From positions 4,835,467 through 4,899,466 of the forward strand of contig CM060113.1 in assembly GCA_030522415.1 (NCBI GenBank): DNA of 64,000 bases. The letters are read 5' to 3'. A model generated the notes under the pieces. The model did no database searches. It was not told the DNA's origin and saw only the letters and a program-made list of their open reading frames with translations. The translations under genes were made by a program, and so were the position numbers. This document shows, one piece after another, positions 33,643-47,732 of the stretch; position 1 is the stretch's first letter; every line of letters starts with the position of its first letter. Source of the stretch: Channallabes apus. Its lineage: Eukaryota > Chordata > Actinopteri > Siluriformes > Clariidae.

Positions 33643-34435
33643 ACAGGAACAACTGCAACTAAAAGTTGTCATTAAGTGGAGATGAGACTTTTTAATCATC
33701 ATTAAATTATTCTGATGCACTGTTCTTTTTTTGCAGAATTACTGCACAATATCCACATAAGAGGGCTATAAAGCACTAACTTCTGTAGCTGTTTAACCCT
33801 TACATGAACATATACGTGGCATAGATCCCTGCCAATGACTGTTTTTAAAATAAAAATAATAAATAACGATAGTAAATAAATAAATAAACTGCTTATATAA
33901 AAGCTATGCCAGTGTGGGTTGATGAGGCAGGGTTAAAATATCAAATTTGGCATTTGGGTTTTTGGATATGTAAAATAGAACCAATGTTATAATTACTTTT
34001 AAAATCTCTAAATTTTACATTTACCAGAATATGACAATGATGTGGCAAAAATATGTTAGCTTGCATTGTTGCAAGCTCTATGCATCATATTGCCAAAGGG
34101 TTTTGCTGAAACAAAAAAGTCACTCTATATTGCACAGTCCTGATCCAAATATATGTTTATTAAAACATAAAGGGAAAAATGCTTTCAATTTTAAGGACTG
34201 TGGTCCTGCCACAGCATCTCAAATCAGGATTCTATTTTACTGCTTTTGTTTCTTTCTTGCCTTTCAGATTTGAATTTGCTCTTATGATTTACATTGGTCC
34301 TTCACACTGAGTGATGTCGAACAAACCCTTTTTATGTTCGCAAGTGTAAAACAACAACAACTTGCAAGGCCTTGGGCTAGCAAACTGAAAGACATTTAGA
34401 GGCTTTTAGCATCACTGAATTAATAATCGTTTTTT
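33643..34435. other. Intergenic, no gene seen
   Basis: AT-rich single-copy-looking sequence. Open frames here lack any recognisable domain. Confidence 0.5.
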
Positions 34436-35247
34436 AAGTGCATCTGGAAAGTATTCACAGCGCTTCCCTTTTAACACATTGTCTTATGTAACAGCCTTAT
34501 TCTAAAATGTATTAAATTAATAATTTTTATAAAAATTCTGCAAACAGTACCCCGTAATTCAACATGCATAAATATTGTTTGGCATTTTTGCTAATTTATA
34601 ATATTATATATAATTAGTATTCACAGTCTTTGCCATGATACTCAAAATTAAGCTCAGGTGCATCCTCTTTACACTAATCATCCTTGAGATGTTTCTACAA
34701 CTCGATTGGAGTCCACTTGTGGTAAATTAATTTAATTGGATATGATTTAGAAAGGCACACACAAATGATGTCTACGGTCCCACAGTTAACAGTGTCTGTC
34801 AGAGCACAAAGAAATTGTCTGTAGACCTCAAATCTGGGGAAGTGTACAGATTATGCAGCATTACAGATCCTGATGATCACAGTGGCCTGCATTATCTGTA
34901 AATGGAAAAAGATACAGTAGGAACCACCAGGACTCTTCCTAGAGTGAGCCGCCTGATCAAAGTGAGCAACTGGGGAAGAAGAGCTGTAGCCAGGAAGGTG
35001 ACCAGGAATGTGATGGTCAATCTAAAAGATTTCTCTGTGGAGAGAGGAGAACCTTCCAGAAGAACAACCATCTCTGCAGCACTCTACCAATCAAGCCTAT
35101 ATGGTGGCCAGAAATTTTCCAAACCCTTCCCCAGACCTGTGCCTCAACTCTGTCTCTGAGTCCTCATGTCTCAGAAGTGGGACCTTATATAGACAGGTGA
35201 CAGAAAAGTGAATCCTTTCCAGATTTCTGTGAATACTTTCCAGATGT
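34436..35247 (+). mobile_element. Tc1-like transposon, internally deleted
   Basis: The left end is GTGCATCTGGAAAGTATTCACAG and the right end GTGAATACTTTCCAGATG, an inverted pair. The interior encodes remains of the transposase DNA-binding region: EKDTVGTTRTLPRVSRL then NWGRRAVARKVTRN and EPSRRTTISAALYQS. Frameshifts and a stop precede it, and the catalytic DDE domain is missing. Confidence 0.75.
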
Positions 35248-35593
35248 AATATATGCATATTTTTATTTCAAAGAACACAAAATTAATAACTTGTGCCCCA
35301 ATTTTTTGCTGTTTTCTTTTAATAAATGTACAGAGAACAAAAGAGAGAGAGAGCATTATTTCTGTGTCCACATTTAGTTACATACATGTTATTTTAATTA
35401 TATCCTATATGCTAGTTTAGTTTAATTATTCCTAACAATGTGATGCTTATGTTGAAAAAGATTTGAGGCAGGCCATTTTGTATACATTTTATTCCATTCC
35501 TTTTCAAAACTTTATTTTTTTTACCTTTTCATATTTTTACACCCCTAAAAAAGTATCACATCACATGTTGAGAGCTGATCACTCAACTGAATC

Positions 35594-35599
35594 TTTATT
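35594..35599 (-). terminator. AATAAA polyadenylation signal of NITR E
   Basis: Minus-strand AATAAA about 80 bases past the gene E stop codon. Confidence 0.5.
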
Positions 35600-35677
35600 A
35601 ACAACAATATACTGTATCTACAATACAAAACAAAACCTGATAAAAGAACTAATGACCTCAGATCACAAAGATAAAAT

Positions 35678-37967
35678 CTAAGTTACAGAATTATGTTGCA
35701 CATCAGAATATATAATATCATGAGCTTGCTGTTTGTTTACTCTTCGTGTTTTGGATCTGCTCTCATTGAAACGTAAGGCAGCGTAACTCAGCTCCACGTT
35801 GTCACAATCCTGTAGAAATTAATATGAAATTATCAGTCTTAGTAATTACCCAAAATTTAAAGATGAAAATGTTAAAATTATTATTTGTCTGTTTTTATAA
35901 TCAAGTATTCACATATCTTGAATATTTACCAAATTGTGAATTGTGCCTGTTACCGGTTCTGTTTTTAATCCAACTGTAAAGAATAAAATTGAACAACTCT
36001 TCATAAATGCTACATACTGTTGGAGAATATAACTTGTTTTGTGGATGTTTTAGATGTTCTAGTTATAATAAATTAATAAAAAGTGAGAATTTTGGTTTTT
36101 ATTTAGTTACAATGTAATTGTTGGAAATTTGCTGAAGTGTAAAATGAGGAAATATATCAATAGCCAAATGCAGACTTACATCTATTTCTTCCTTCACAGG
36201 TTATGACAAAGATCAAAGCAAAGATCACAACCACACACACTCCTACAGCTACAGTGAGGCCGATCACTACAGCATCCACAGATCTCTCTGTCACAATGAA
36301 TATATTAATATTTAATACTGGATCAGTGTTACCAGCTTATAGTTTACATAATTGAAAATTATGTAGGTTTCATTTGAAAATAGTCAACACTGGCTAATAG
36401 ACAACATGGTATCAGCACATGGTCGATGGCCCAATACAAGTCAACAGAAAGAGAAGATGGATAAATAACTACTGCGCATTCTGGCATATCACAAAATAAT
36501 TATACTTTTTACCCAGTTGTACTCGTGTTCCGTTCCCAAAAATGATCTTCCCACACACGGCCACAGCGCAGTAGTAAGTCCCAGTATCACTGAGGCTGAG
36601 GATGTTCTTGGAGAAGTTGTACACACAGGTGTGTGTAGAAGAGCCGCTCTCACACTGATGGCTGCTGTTGTGATGAGTGTAAATGATTTGAGGATGGGAT
36701 TGTGGTGGAGCAGCTCTGAACCAGAGCACTTGGAGTTCTGCTGCTCTGCTCTCAGAGAGAACCGAACACTGCAGAGTCACTGACGCTCCTGCAGGAACCG
36801 AGTCCAACACACTGCTCTGGAACACCGAGACTTTTACATCTCCATCACCTGTTTAGTGTAATATAGAATGTAAGATTTTTTTTTATAACAAATATAGTGT
36901 ATAAAAAAGATGCAGTCAAAATAATACACAATGAGATAGTGGGACTCTAGTAAAATAACATTAATATGTTTATATATCTTTATTATTATTATAAATATTA
37001 TTATTCCAATTATCAAACACAGCTATCCTGTCATATACCCTTTTTTCATATGAATGGAATTATTATGACAATGCATCAAGTAACTTATCTACGACAATAT
37101 TTATTTATTACTTGCAACATTTAACGGATTGGAATTCTCACACCTCTAATTTATTGAAGTAAATGTGGTGATAAGATAAATCTCAGGTTTTTGCTGTAAA
37201 ATACTTATAGATAACAATTTACTTCCACATGCTGATTCTCAGATTAATAATTAATATAAACATTATGAACAGTTAAGTGTTTAAATGAATTCGTCTTGAT
37301 AAAAATAAAAAAAAAGATGAAAAATACAAGCTATCAGCTCAAAAATAATAAGATTTAAGTTATTTAACTGAACAAAATATCTAAAAAAAAAATAAGATTG
37401 GCAGCCTCAGGTTTAGGCCTTTTTGCTTAAGAAAAATCAACTATTTGCAAATCAATTAAACAGTGTACCGTTAAAATCTTACCATTCAATGATAAAAGTG
37501 TTCCATTTCCAAATGTTGTTAAAAATTGTCTAAATCCACAGTAATACGTGGCTTCGTCTGATGTTTGCACATTAGCTATTATTAAATGGCAGCTCTGTTT
37601 TCCTCTCTCAATGCTGAATCGTGGTGATTTGAACTCATCTTCATAATTGGGTTGTTTATGGACTGTGACCATTACACGAGGCTCCTGTCCTGCTTTTTGC
37701 TTGTACCAAACAATGACTCCAGAATTATCCTCTCGCAGTCTAAAGCAGTGCAGAGTCACATTATCACCAACATCAGCAGTGATCACTGGGTTTGGCTGAC
37801 TGATATCGTCTGCATGTGTAGAATCTGCTGTTAGGAGTTAGGAAACACACTGTATTCTACATATACTGTATAGTATTATTAAGTGTCTTTCTTAACAGTT
37901 AAAGATGTGGATACTTACCAACTTTATAAAAAAGCACCACGGCAATCCACGTTATCCTCATCAGCAT
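35678..37967 (-). CDS. nitr: Novel immune-type receptor (NITR E), two Ig domains, two ITIMs
   Basis: Exons on the minus strand: 37919-37967, 37483-37824, 36513-36848, 36180-36287, 35930-35973 and 35678-35809, giving 336 aa in phase. The 16-residue leader is MLMRITWIAVVLFYKV. The V domain has C43, W56, C112, extra C95 (QSCHLI) and FGNGT at 121-125. The second Ig domain is almost identical to A and D, with FGNGT. The transmembrane helix (VVIGLTVAVGVCVVVIFAL) has no charged residue. The tail carries two canonical ITIMs, LSYAAL and IIYSDV. It is most similar to D in V-domain framework, and the V exon is also the closest match to pseudogene F. Confidence 0.88.
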
Positions 37968-38064
37968 CGTCAGTCTCAGGTCTTTGTACAGAGCATGTCT
38001 CCTCTTGCTAATCTGTCTGATGGTCAAACTGAGCACATCTCCTGTTGTTTCAAAGCTTTATACA

Positions 38065-38072
38065 TGACATCA
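38065..38072 (-). promoter_or_regulatory. CRE-like TGATGTCA in NITR E promoter
   Basis: Minus-strand TGATGTCATGTATAAAGC lies 98 bases upstream of the start codon. Here a TATAAA directly follows the octamer. Confidence 0.5.
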
Positions 38073-38099
38073 CATGCTACTGTATGTTCCATACATGAT

Positions 38100-39539
38100 C
38101 TAGACTGCGTTCGTCGCAGTAGATATTTGGCTTTGGTCCCTCCTTCATCTTTACTTCAGATAAGAATTTTAATTCAATAAATGAAACAAAATCAATGACA
38201 CTCCATTTTCATTGTCAGCTAATAATTAACCTGTTTTATCTTAATTTTTTTATTATTATAACTTGTGACGGATATTCATACATTCAGTGCACCTAATAAA
38301 TATTTAAATTTATTTAAAACATGTTATTTAAAAACATGTTATTTAAAACATTGTTGAATAAAAATTTGTTTGATACTTTGGTTTCGTCTCCACACAATAT
38401 TTTTTTTTATTATATTTTATTTAAACAAGTGACTCTGGAGATTAATATAATGATTAAAGGTCAAGTATTTTATTTTGGAGATGTACAGTATATTAAGATA
38501 ATGTCAAAGTATACATAATATTTTATTTATAACATATTTGATATTGAAATATTTTTACTTTATGTAATTTTTTTTTTATGGTAACCAACTTGAAATCTGT
38601 CAACAGCAGCAACAAGAGCATACTTTTTCCAAAATAGTAATTGGTAGACTGTAAAATTTAACAAATAAAGAATAGATCAAGTTATTGAACTACTGTTTAT
38701 TTCATGTTCTATAAAATAAATATTGTAATTGTAATAGGATTAGGAATGTATTATAACTAATAATAATGTATGTTTGTAAATTATGTATATGTTCTAAACT
38801 AAAAAAAAGAAAAATTCGGGGGGGGGGGGGGGTGCAATATTATGCCAATATTTTTAAAACCTGTGCCAGGTGAGAGAAGGCTTTATTTCCAGCTTACTGT
38901 ACTCTAGCCCTCATGTTAACTTGTTGCTGTTTATACAGTTGTGTAGGTGTGTGCAGAGGTGTTTTTGTAAATAGACAAGCCCCCCTCTTTTTTTTCCGTT
39001 TCATCACTTACACTTTCTGGGTCATTGGTGGAAGCTTGGTTCTTCAGTACTGTCAGCCCCAATAATAAATGTACAGTGACAATAGAAAGTGCACTAATTA
39101 TAATACATATTTACAAAAAAAAAAAAAAAAGCACAGCATGGTATCATAGCATTGTACAGAAACAAAGCAAACTAAACCAATCATCTCGTAAAGGTGAAAA
39201 TACATACATTATGTATTTTTAATAGATTCTATTTAAGATTCTAAGTAATTTCTTGATTCAACATGTCTGGCAGTAATCAGTTCTTAGTGTGGCAAGTAAA
39301 AAATGTGGTTAATCAAAGTTTATTATTTTTTTTAATGATTGGGGGTTACTTTGTCTTATAAGTCCAGGCAAGTTTGCTCAGCTTTTACTATCCAATGAAA
39401 TCATCATTTAAAAACTGCAGTTAGTTTTTAAAATAATAAAAGTGAGTCCAATATGCAAAAAATTTAATTAAAATCAATAAGACGCAATTACTTTTTCATG
39501 GCACTATAAAGTGTGATGAAATTCAATACTTGACAAAAA
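38100..39539. other. Intergenic, no gene seen
   Basis: AT-rich, with a 15-16 base G-run near 38818-38832. No exon or transposon protein is recognised. Confidence 0.5.
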
Positions 39540-40185
39540 AAAGTGAGAAGAACAATCATCAGACATAATGGAGTACACATGAAGGCAAATTTAGCACCAC
39601 TGTTACTCTCTCAGAGAGCAATCATCCAAAAACTGGCCTTTGTTTCACCGAGTAATGTCAATGTTAATGAGTCCACCATCAGACAAGCACTAAATGTTGT
39701 GAGTGACATAACAGTACAGAGAAAGCCAATTCTCTCTATAAAATAACATAACCGTCTTTCTGAAATTTACTTAAAGCCATGTGCATGAGCTGAAAGCCTA
39801 TTGAAAGAATGTTCTGTGGTCAGATTAATCCAAAATAAAACTTTTGTTTAAATGAAATGCTTTGGAAAATTTATTTTACGATAAGTAAAATTAAAGTAAG
39901 TACTGTACTTTCCAATGTTAAAGCATAAGGGAGTTAGTATTATGGTTTGGAGGTAGTATTATAGTTTGGCGCTATCCAAGACAGCTTACTGTTAATGATG
40001 TCCTGGGAGTTCAAAATTATATCAGCAAATTCATCATGAGGATGACAAGGTAGCATGTCTTTAAGTATACTGAAGCTTAACTGGAATTGGGCCATACAAC
40101 TAGACATCAAGGCTAAGTAGTTAAGTAAGTCTTAAGAGAAATGGTTAAAGCAAAAGAAATGTACACTTTGGAATGGCCTTGTTAG
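39540..40185 (+). mobile_element. Tc1-like transposase relic
   Basis: The remnant starts with KVRRTIIRHNGVHMKANLAP, passes through TGTTCTGTGGTCAGATTAATCC (the region around the first catalytic Asp in this Tc1 family), and ends with GAATGGCCTTGTTAG-like sequence. It has multiple stops and deletions. It ends within about 80 bases of the NITR pseudogene F. Confidence 0.6.
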
Positions 40186-40261
40186 TGTTGAGACTTGAAA
40201 CCAGTGAAAATGATGCGGCAGTTTGTTAAAAGAGCAGTTGATGCAAGGAGCAGCTCATGCA

Positions 40262-40416
40262 AACATTACAAGAGGCTCATGTCCTGTTCTTTGCTTGTAC
40301 TGTACCAAACAGTGACTGTTATCCTCATGCAGTCTAAAGTAGTGCAGAGTGACATTATCATCAACATCAGCAGTGATCACTGAGTTTGGCTGACTGTTAT
40401 TGTCTGTCTGTAGAAT
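40262..40416 (-). pseudogene. NITR V-exon fragment (pseudogene F)
   Basis: Minus-strand sequence closely matches the first half of the V exon of gene E from the acceptor CAG at 40417 through GTGATCACTGCTGATGTTG and CAAGCAAAGAACAGGACATG. It has a two-base net deletion near the start, so the frame is lost. The first Ig cysteine codon is TAC (Cys to Tyr), and a five-base insertion follows the WY codons. The second half of the V exon, the leader and all other exons are missing. Confidence 0.8.
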
Positions 40417-40599
40417 CTGCTGTTAGGAATTAGACAAAAACATTTATTCTACTTATAATACACAATTAGTGTTAATTACTAAGGTAAAACACTTTTGTAG
40501 ATGGAATTTCCCCAAATTTCCCAAAAGATTCTGCCATCACCCAGATCCTACAACAGCCATCATGCTACTGTATGCATGCTCCAGCTCTTGTACTGCGGT

Positions 40600-40760
40600 T
40601 GTTGCTGTTAAACTTTCGGCTGCTCCCATTGAGGGGTCGCCACAGTATACCATCCAATTCATACCTCTGAATCCATTCAACAACGTGGCACAGGTTTTAT
40701 GGCGGATGCCCGAATTGACACAACCCTCCTATTTAATCCAGGTAGGTTTTCCAATTCATC
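40600..40760 (-). mobile_element. LINE/SINE 3' tail
   Basis: CTTTCGGCTGCTCCCATTGAGGGGTCGCCACAG and GGCGGATGCCCG match the 23220-23380 tail family. Confidence 0.6.
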
Positions 40761-40964
40761 CTAATGGTTTTTGGTGGTTCTTCTGTAACAACTTTTAACC
40801 CAGTGCTCCCTCAGAGAATAGAGTCCACCTTGGTAACAGTCAAAAAACATGATTTCCTGTTAACTGAAACAAATTTGATCTTTTGACCAGATAACAGATA
40901 TAGAAAATATTTATTTACATTAATACTTTCTGGTGTTGCCTTGCCACTGTCACCTCTGGCTTAG

Positions 40965-41065
40965 GGTCAGGGGTAGCCTATTGGTTAGGTTTTAAGACAA
41001 CTGATTAGACAGTCATGTGCAACATGCAACACCATCAAGCTTCAACAAGGGCCTTAACCCCCAAC
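40965..41065 (+). mobile_element. Second tRNA-derived SINE family, fragment
   Basis: GTAGCCTATTGGTTAGG resembles an A box. It is followed by CAACACCATCAAGCTTCAACAAGGGCCTTAACCCCCAACTGCTCAGC, the characteristic body of a different common fish tRNA-derived SINE. Related fragments occur at 46290-46385 and 47255-47300. Confidence 0.5.
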
Positions 41066-43329
41066 TGCTCAGCCTGGAGGTGGGTTGTGTGTAAAAACCT
41101 TTGTCAATAACTTTGAAGCAGATGTAATGACCCCCTGGCAAACCCCTAAGGGGGAAAATGAAATGGTCATTAATGTCTTGCTTATTATGGATAAATCAAT
41201 ATTTGAAATTGTATTTCTATACTTTGTGTACAAGGACATTTTCATTTTGGAGTAGGTTTGGACCTCTAAGTTTCACTGTTTCACTTTACAAAGACATTTT
41301 AGTGAATTGTACTTCAAACTTTTTGACAACAGGTAAGAATCACAACTGGTAAAGGTAAGTTATTCACAAAGTTGATTCTAGGGCCATTGGGGCGGCCAAA
41401 TGTTTTGTTTGTCAGCCCTATGTAGCCCCCTACAGGTTTGCTTTTTTTTTTCAACTTTGCCTCTGCCTCTTGACAGCACCTCTGGTTATGCACATCCAGT
41501 TTTTAACTACATAGCATAAATTGCAAAAATGTGCTTCTGGGTAGTAGTACAACAGTACATATTGCAATTCACAAGCCCTTAAAAAACTTGCAAAAAAAAA
41601 AACCTGGCAATAAAAATATTAATTAAATCAGCAATGTTTGAGCAGAAGAATTAAAAAGCAGCATAGAACACTCGCCCTTCAGCACAAGATCTGAACACAC
41701 CTGAGCACGAGCAACAGGATTCAGATCAAGTTATGTGTCATATTACATGTTAGTATGCATTTTAGATTATACAACAATTGAACAGCGATATAATTATTTG
41801 TTTTAAAGTCAGTATTCAAAAGTTGAAATGTATTAATATAATCTACAATATGTACAGAGTTAAATAGAGAAGTTAAAATAGCTTGTGAAATAACTTAATT
41901 GTAACTTATATTAATTTTATAAATTATATAAATGATATAAATTTACTTTTGTAAATGTTGTTTAAAGTACAGTATGAATTGTGGTTATGAGAATATGCAG
42001 TATGTCTGTGTCAGTGTAGGTGGAGTTTTATGCAGGCCGTAATGCAGCTCCTCCTTCACCACTGTATAACAATGACCAATCACAGACTCACAGAATCTCT
42101 CTCTCTCTCTCTCTCTCTCTCTTCACCCCTCATCCATGCAACTCTTTGAAATCAAACCGATTTGCCATCAGCTACAACACAGGCTGCATGTTTCAAAACT
42201 TTATTTAATAATTCATTAATTTATTTATTTATTAGAAACGAGCTTTAATAAATCATAATGATCAAAATACAGAAAGGGATAATTAAAGGGAATTTGGCAG
42301 GGTTTCATATGCGGATATAACATTTCTTAAAAATGCACCTGAATTAAACAATATTACTTTACCTACAGTAAATGCATTATAAATATACACACTGCACTGG
42401 ACGCGGAATACTTACAGTAACATTTGGTTTTCCTGCAATCTTTATCAAATTATTCTTTATATGTGTTAATATGTGTACCTACATGTGTGTGTATGTCTAT
42501 GCCCATGCATACTCGTGGGTGCGTGCATGTGGTTGTTTTTTTTTATCTCTGTTTGCAGCTCTGAGTGTTTCATCTCTGCAGGCCGCTCTGACCGCCCAAG
42601 TCGCTTTTCTCACGAACACCATCAGTTTCTCGCCTCTTAAACTTTCCACAGGATGTGAGGCTATTTTTGTTTGACTCAGACGACTCTTTTCTTTTTTTTC
42701 ATAAATGATGCAAAATTAGAAACATCATCAGACTTTATATAGTTGTGTAATATTGTAGCATTAACTCCTCGGCTCTAAACCACCAGATTTCATGCTGCAT
42801 TTTAATCTGGTCTAAAAACACAACCGCATGTTCTGTTATTTTGTAAGCAGCCAGATATAATGTTACTTATAGAGTCAGATACTCATCTTACATTTATCGT
42901 GATGATGCTCACAGCAAATTTAACTTACTTAGAAAAAAGTCAATATGCTAAAAATGTGTTTTTGTGTGTGTGTGTGGGATAACATTTGTTTACTTTATTC
43001 CTACTAATTGTGATCTGCAGTATAAAGTGCTTTGCTCGGGTAAACAGGAAGGTACGGCGAGCAGAAACCACACTGAATGTTCCACACCATGCTCAGCTTT
43101 AAACTCTGCAGATCTGTGCATGCATTCTCTGTCTGCTAAGTAGAAGCAACAGTTAAGAAGTGCTGTGAAAAATCATATAGTCCACTCGTGTATATACAGC
43201 CAAGTGCAAATTTTGCTCTTTTTTATTAATTTATTGTTATTTCCCCTATTTGATTACTTTTCAATTCTGTTTCACCAGCCTGAAGCCAAAATCAGATGCT
43301 GAGAAACAGTGTAACACATGAGGCGTTCA
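41066..43329. other. Intergenic, no gene seen
   Basis: Contains a (CT)n run at 42097-42122. The open frame at 42372-42674 has no recognisable domain and no supporting splice or codon pattern. Confidence 0.5.
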
Positions 43330-43520
43330 AGTCAAACCGGAACTTGTGATGAAATTTCTAGTGAATGAAGGAGTAAAAGTAATTGACATTTACAGAAGAC
43401 ATCAAGCACAGTACAGTGATGAGACTCTTAGCTGCAGTAAAACATCTGATTGGTGTAAGATTTTAAAGAAGGCTGTCAATGAGGATCCCAGTCAAGGAGG
43501 ATCTAAAATTGACAGATAAC
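43330..43520 (+). mobile_element. mariner-type transposase N-terminal relic
   Basis: A plus-strand frame reads VMKFLVNEGVKVIDIYRRHQ, then DETLSCSKTSDWCKILK and NEDPSQGGS. This resembles the first helix-turn-helix of mariner transposases (E-GV---I-RR--A-YGDETLS-----W---F). No catalytic domain follows. Confidence 0.5.
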
Positions 43521-45551
43521 TTGTTGCCAACTTGTGGAGTTATTGCCACACCTAATACTATCCTGACCACTTGCCACTGAACTTCCTGATTAGAAGCTTG
43601 TGGGCGGAGCTTCTTATAATCCTCTTGACCAGAAATGTGTCACTTTTTTTCCTCATCTGCCAAATTGATGCCGAGCTCAGAGATCATTCTTAAGTTGTCT
43701 TTATGTCAGTAAAAACCTTCAGGTGCCATTTCTCAAGTTCCAATATTTGTTTATGCAATCATATTAAGAGATCTGGGGTAACATTATCTTTGTTTATGTT
43801 AAAAATTTGCTGTGATGCAAAAAATAATTAAATAATTAAATACAATAAAATAAATAAATAACCTATTGGATCTGCTGTTGTAGACAAATAATAAACTGCA
43901 TGAAGGTAACAGTAACTCTGCTTCATCACAGTGTCTGCTAACTTATCTACAACATCATGAGGCCTATGTGGGTAAACTGCAATCACATATTGCATTCTAT
44001 TACTGTAGTTATTTATATATATATTTTTTTGCTTGTTTGTTTATTGGCTGTCATCTTAAATAAAGTATTAGTTTAGTAAAAACATCTTGTAAGTTAATTT
44101 TTCTTCTTTCACTCTTCTTTTCATCTCTTGCCCTAACACACCACAATACCTCCTCCTACTCTAACTCTATTTGTTTTGTGTTTGTTTCAGCCATACCTAT
44201 AAAAAAAAATTACAAACCTATAAGTAAAGAATAGTTGGCCACAAAAGATCAACCTCTCCCTAATTATATGTTCTTTTTAAGCGCTCAGGGTATACTCGTG
44301 TTCTTTTACTGAAACCTTGACACACCTTGTCTCCATGGAGCTGGCATTGTGTAAAGGGGGTCGTGCTGGACCCTGTATGAGTCTCTTCCAGTTCCAGTGA
44401 GGAGATACAGCATAGAGCGATATTACAGATGGCCATGCGCTTGTAGATTTACCCACCATAGTTTCTCATATCAGTTCTAAACCACATGCATTCACTCTAA
44501 ATAAAAAGTCTAAATGCCTGCTACCATTCAAGGTAACTTTTTTTTTAAACCTTACAACTGACTGTACTGTTTACTGTGTGATATGAGCCACAGTCATTAA
44601 ATTTACAATTTTTGTTAGCTTGTGATTATGATTTTGTTGCTGTCCATGGTGTTGAAAAATAAGTAATAAAGCATAATTTAAATATACTTCCACCAGGTGG
44701 CAGTGTCCAGCTCTGATAGTACAGTAATTCTTTTTCATCATTTTTTTTGCCCTTGGTGTATTTGTTTTGTTTTTGTTGTTTGTAGTTTTATCTTTGTTGT
44801 GTTTTTTTGTGTTTATTTTAATGCTTGCATTTGTTTGTGTCCTCAAAATTGAAACAAATTAAATACTACCACTGATTCATGTTCCCAAATTACCTGTTTT
44901 TGTGCAAGAGCAAGTATGCCCTGTTATGGATGGGTACTCTGTCCAGGGCGTACCCCACCTCCTGCCTGATGTCTCCTGAGACAGGCTCCAGGTCTCCCAC
45001 AACTCTGAATGCAATAAGCGGTACAGAAACATCTTTCATTGCTATTGGCATGTTGTTTCAGTGAAGCTCTCAAACGCTCATGTTTGTAGTTGTAAGTTGG
45101 GTGAGATGAGGTTGATTGAGAAGCTGTTGCATGGCATGTTTGCTGCTTTTATCTATTTATTCATTTATTTTAATTACAAACAAGCACATGTTACATTCCG
45201 GGTGTTCTGGGTGATCTCGAGCACCATATGTAAGTAATATGACAGTGTATTACTCCTAACTATGTTTATGTGGTTGTTTGAGGAATTAACTACATTATAA
45301 TTATAGTTAAAACTTGTATGGTATGATACAGTAGTATCTATAGGCATAAAACTGATTCTTCATGAACACAACATTTTATGCAAGAGGGATACCAAACCAA
45401 TCACCATACAAGGATCATCATGGAGCAGCTGAGGCAGAAAACATGTTGGGGTGTCAGGATCCTCAGGATATGACCCATTTTTATAAGAGGAGGCCAGAGG
45501 GAGAGCAGAGCAGTTTAAAGCTGTTTAAAGATGGCTTCCCAGATTATTTTT
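43521..45551. other. Intergenic with one SINE 3' fragment
   Basis: A plus-strand SINE 3' part lies at about 44918-45030 (CTCTGTCCAGGGCGTACCCC, AATAAGCGGTACAGAAA). No gene is seen elsewhere in the interval. Confidence 0.5.
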
Positions 45552-47607
<2,056 letters not shown>

Positions 47608-47629
47608 CCAATAATATTCTGGGGGCGTG
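47608..47629 (+). promoter_or_regulatory. CCAAT and GGGCGTG elements of gene G
   Basis: CCAAT at 47608-47612 and GGGCGTG at 47623-47629, 104 bases before the ATG. Gene H has CCAAT at 59696-59700 and GGGCGTG at 59715-59721 at similar spacing. The CRE-like octamer of genes A, B, D and E is not found here. Confidence 0.45.
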
Positions 47630-47732
47630 CCTTGTAAGACCCCCTATAGTACAAGTATAATGTTCAAAGCATTTATAAAGTAGTTTATAAAGAAGATAAA
47701 AACACTGTAGAATCTCCAAGAAATTTAAAAAA

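Noticed and set aside
42372..42674. 100-aa open frame as a host gene
   Set aside because: There is no domain, no splice context and no paralogue, in an AT-rich intergenic stretch.
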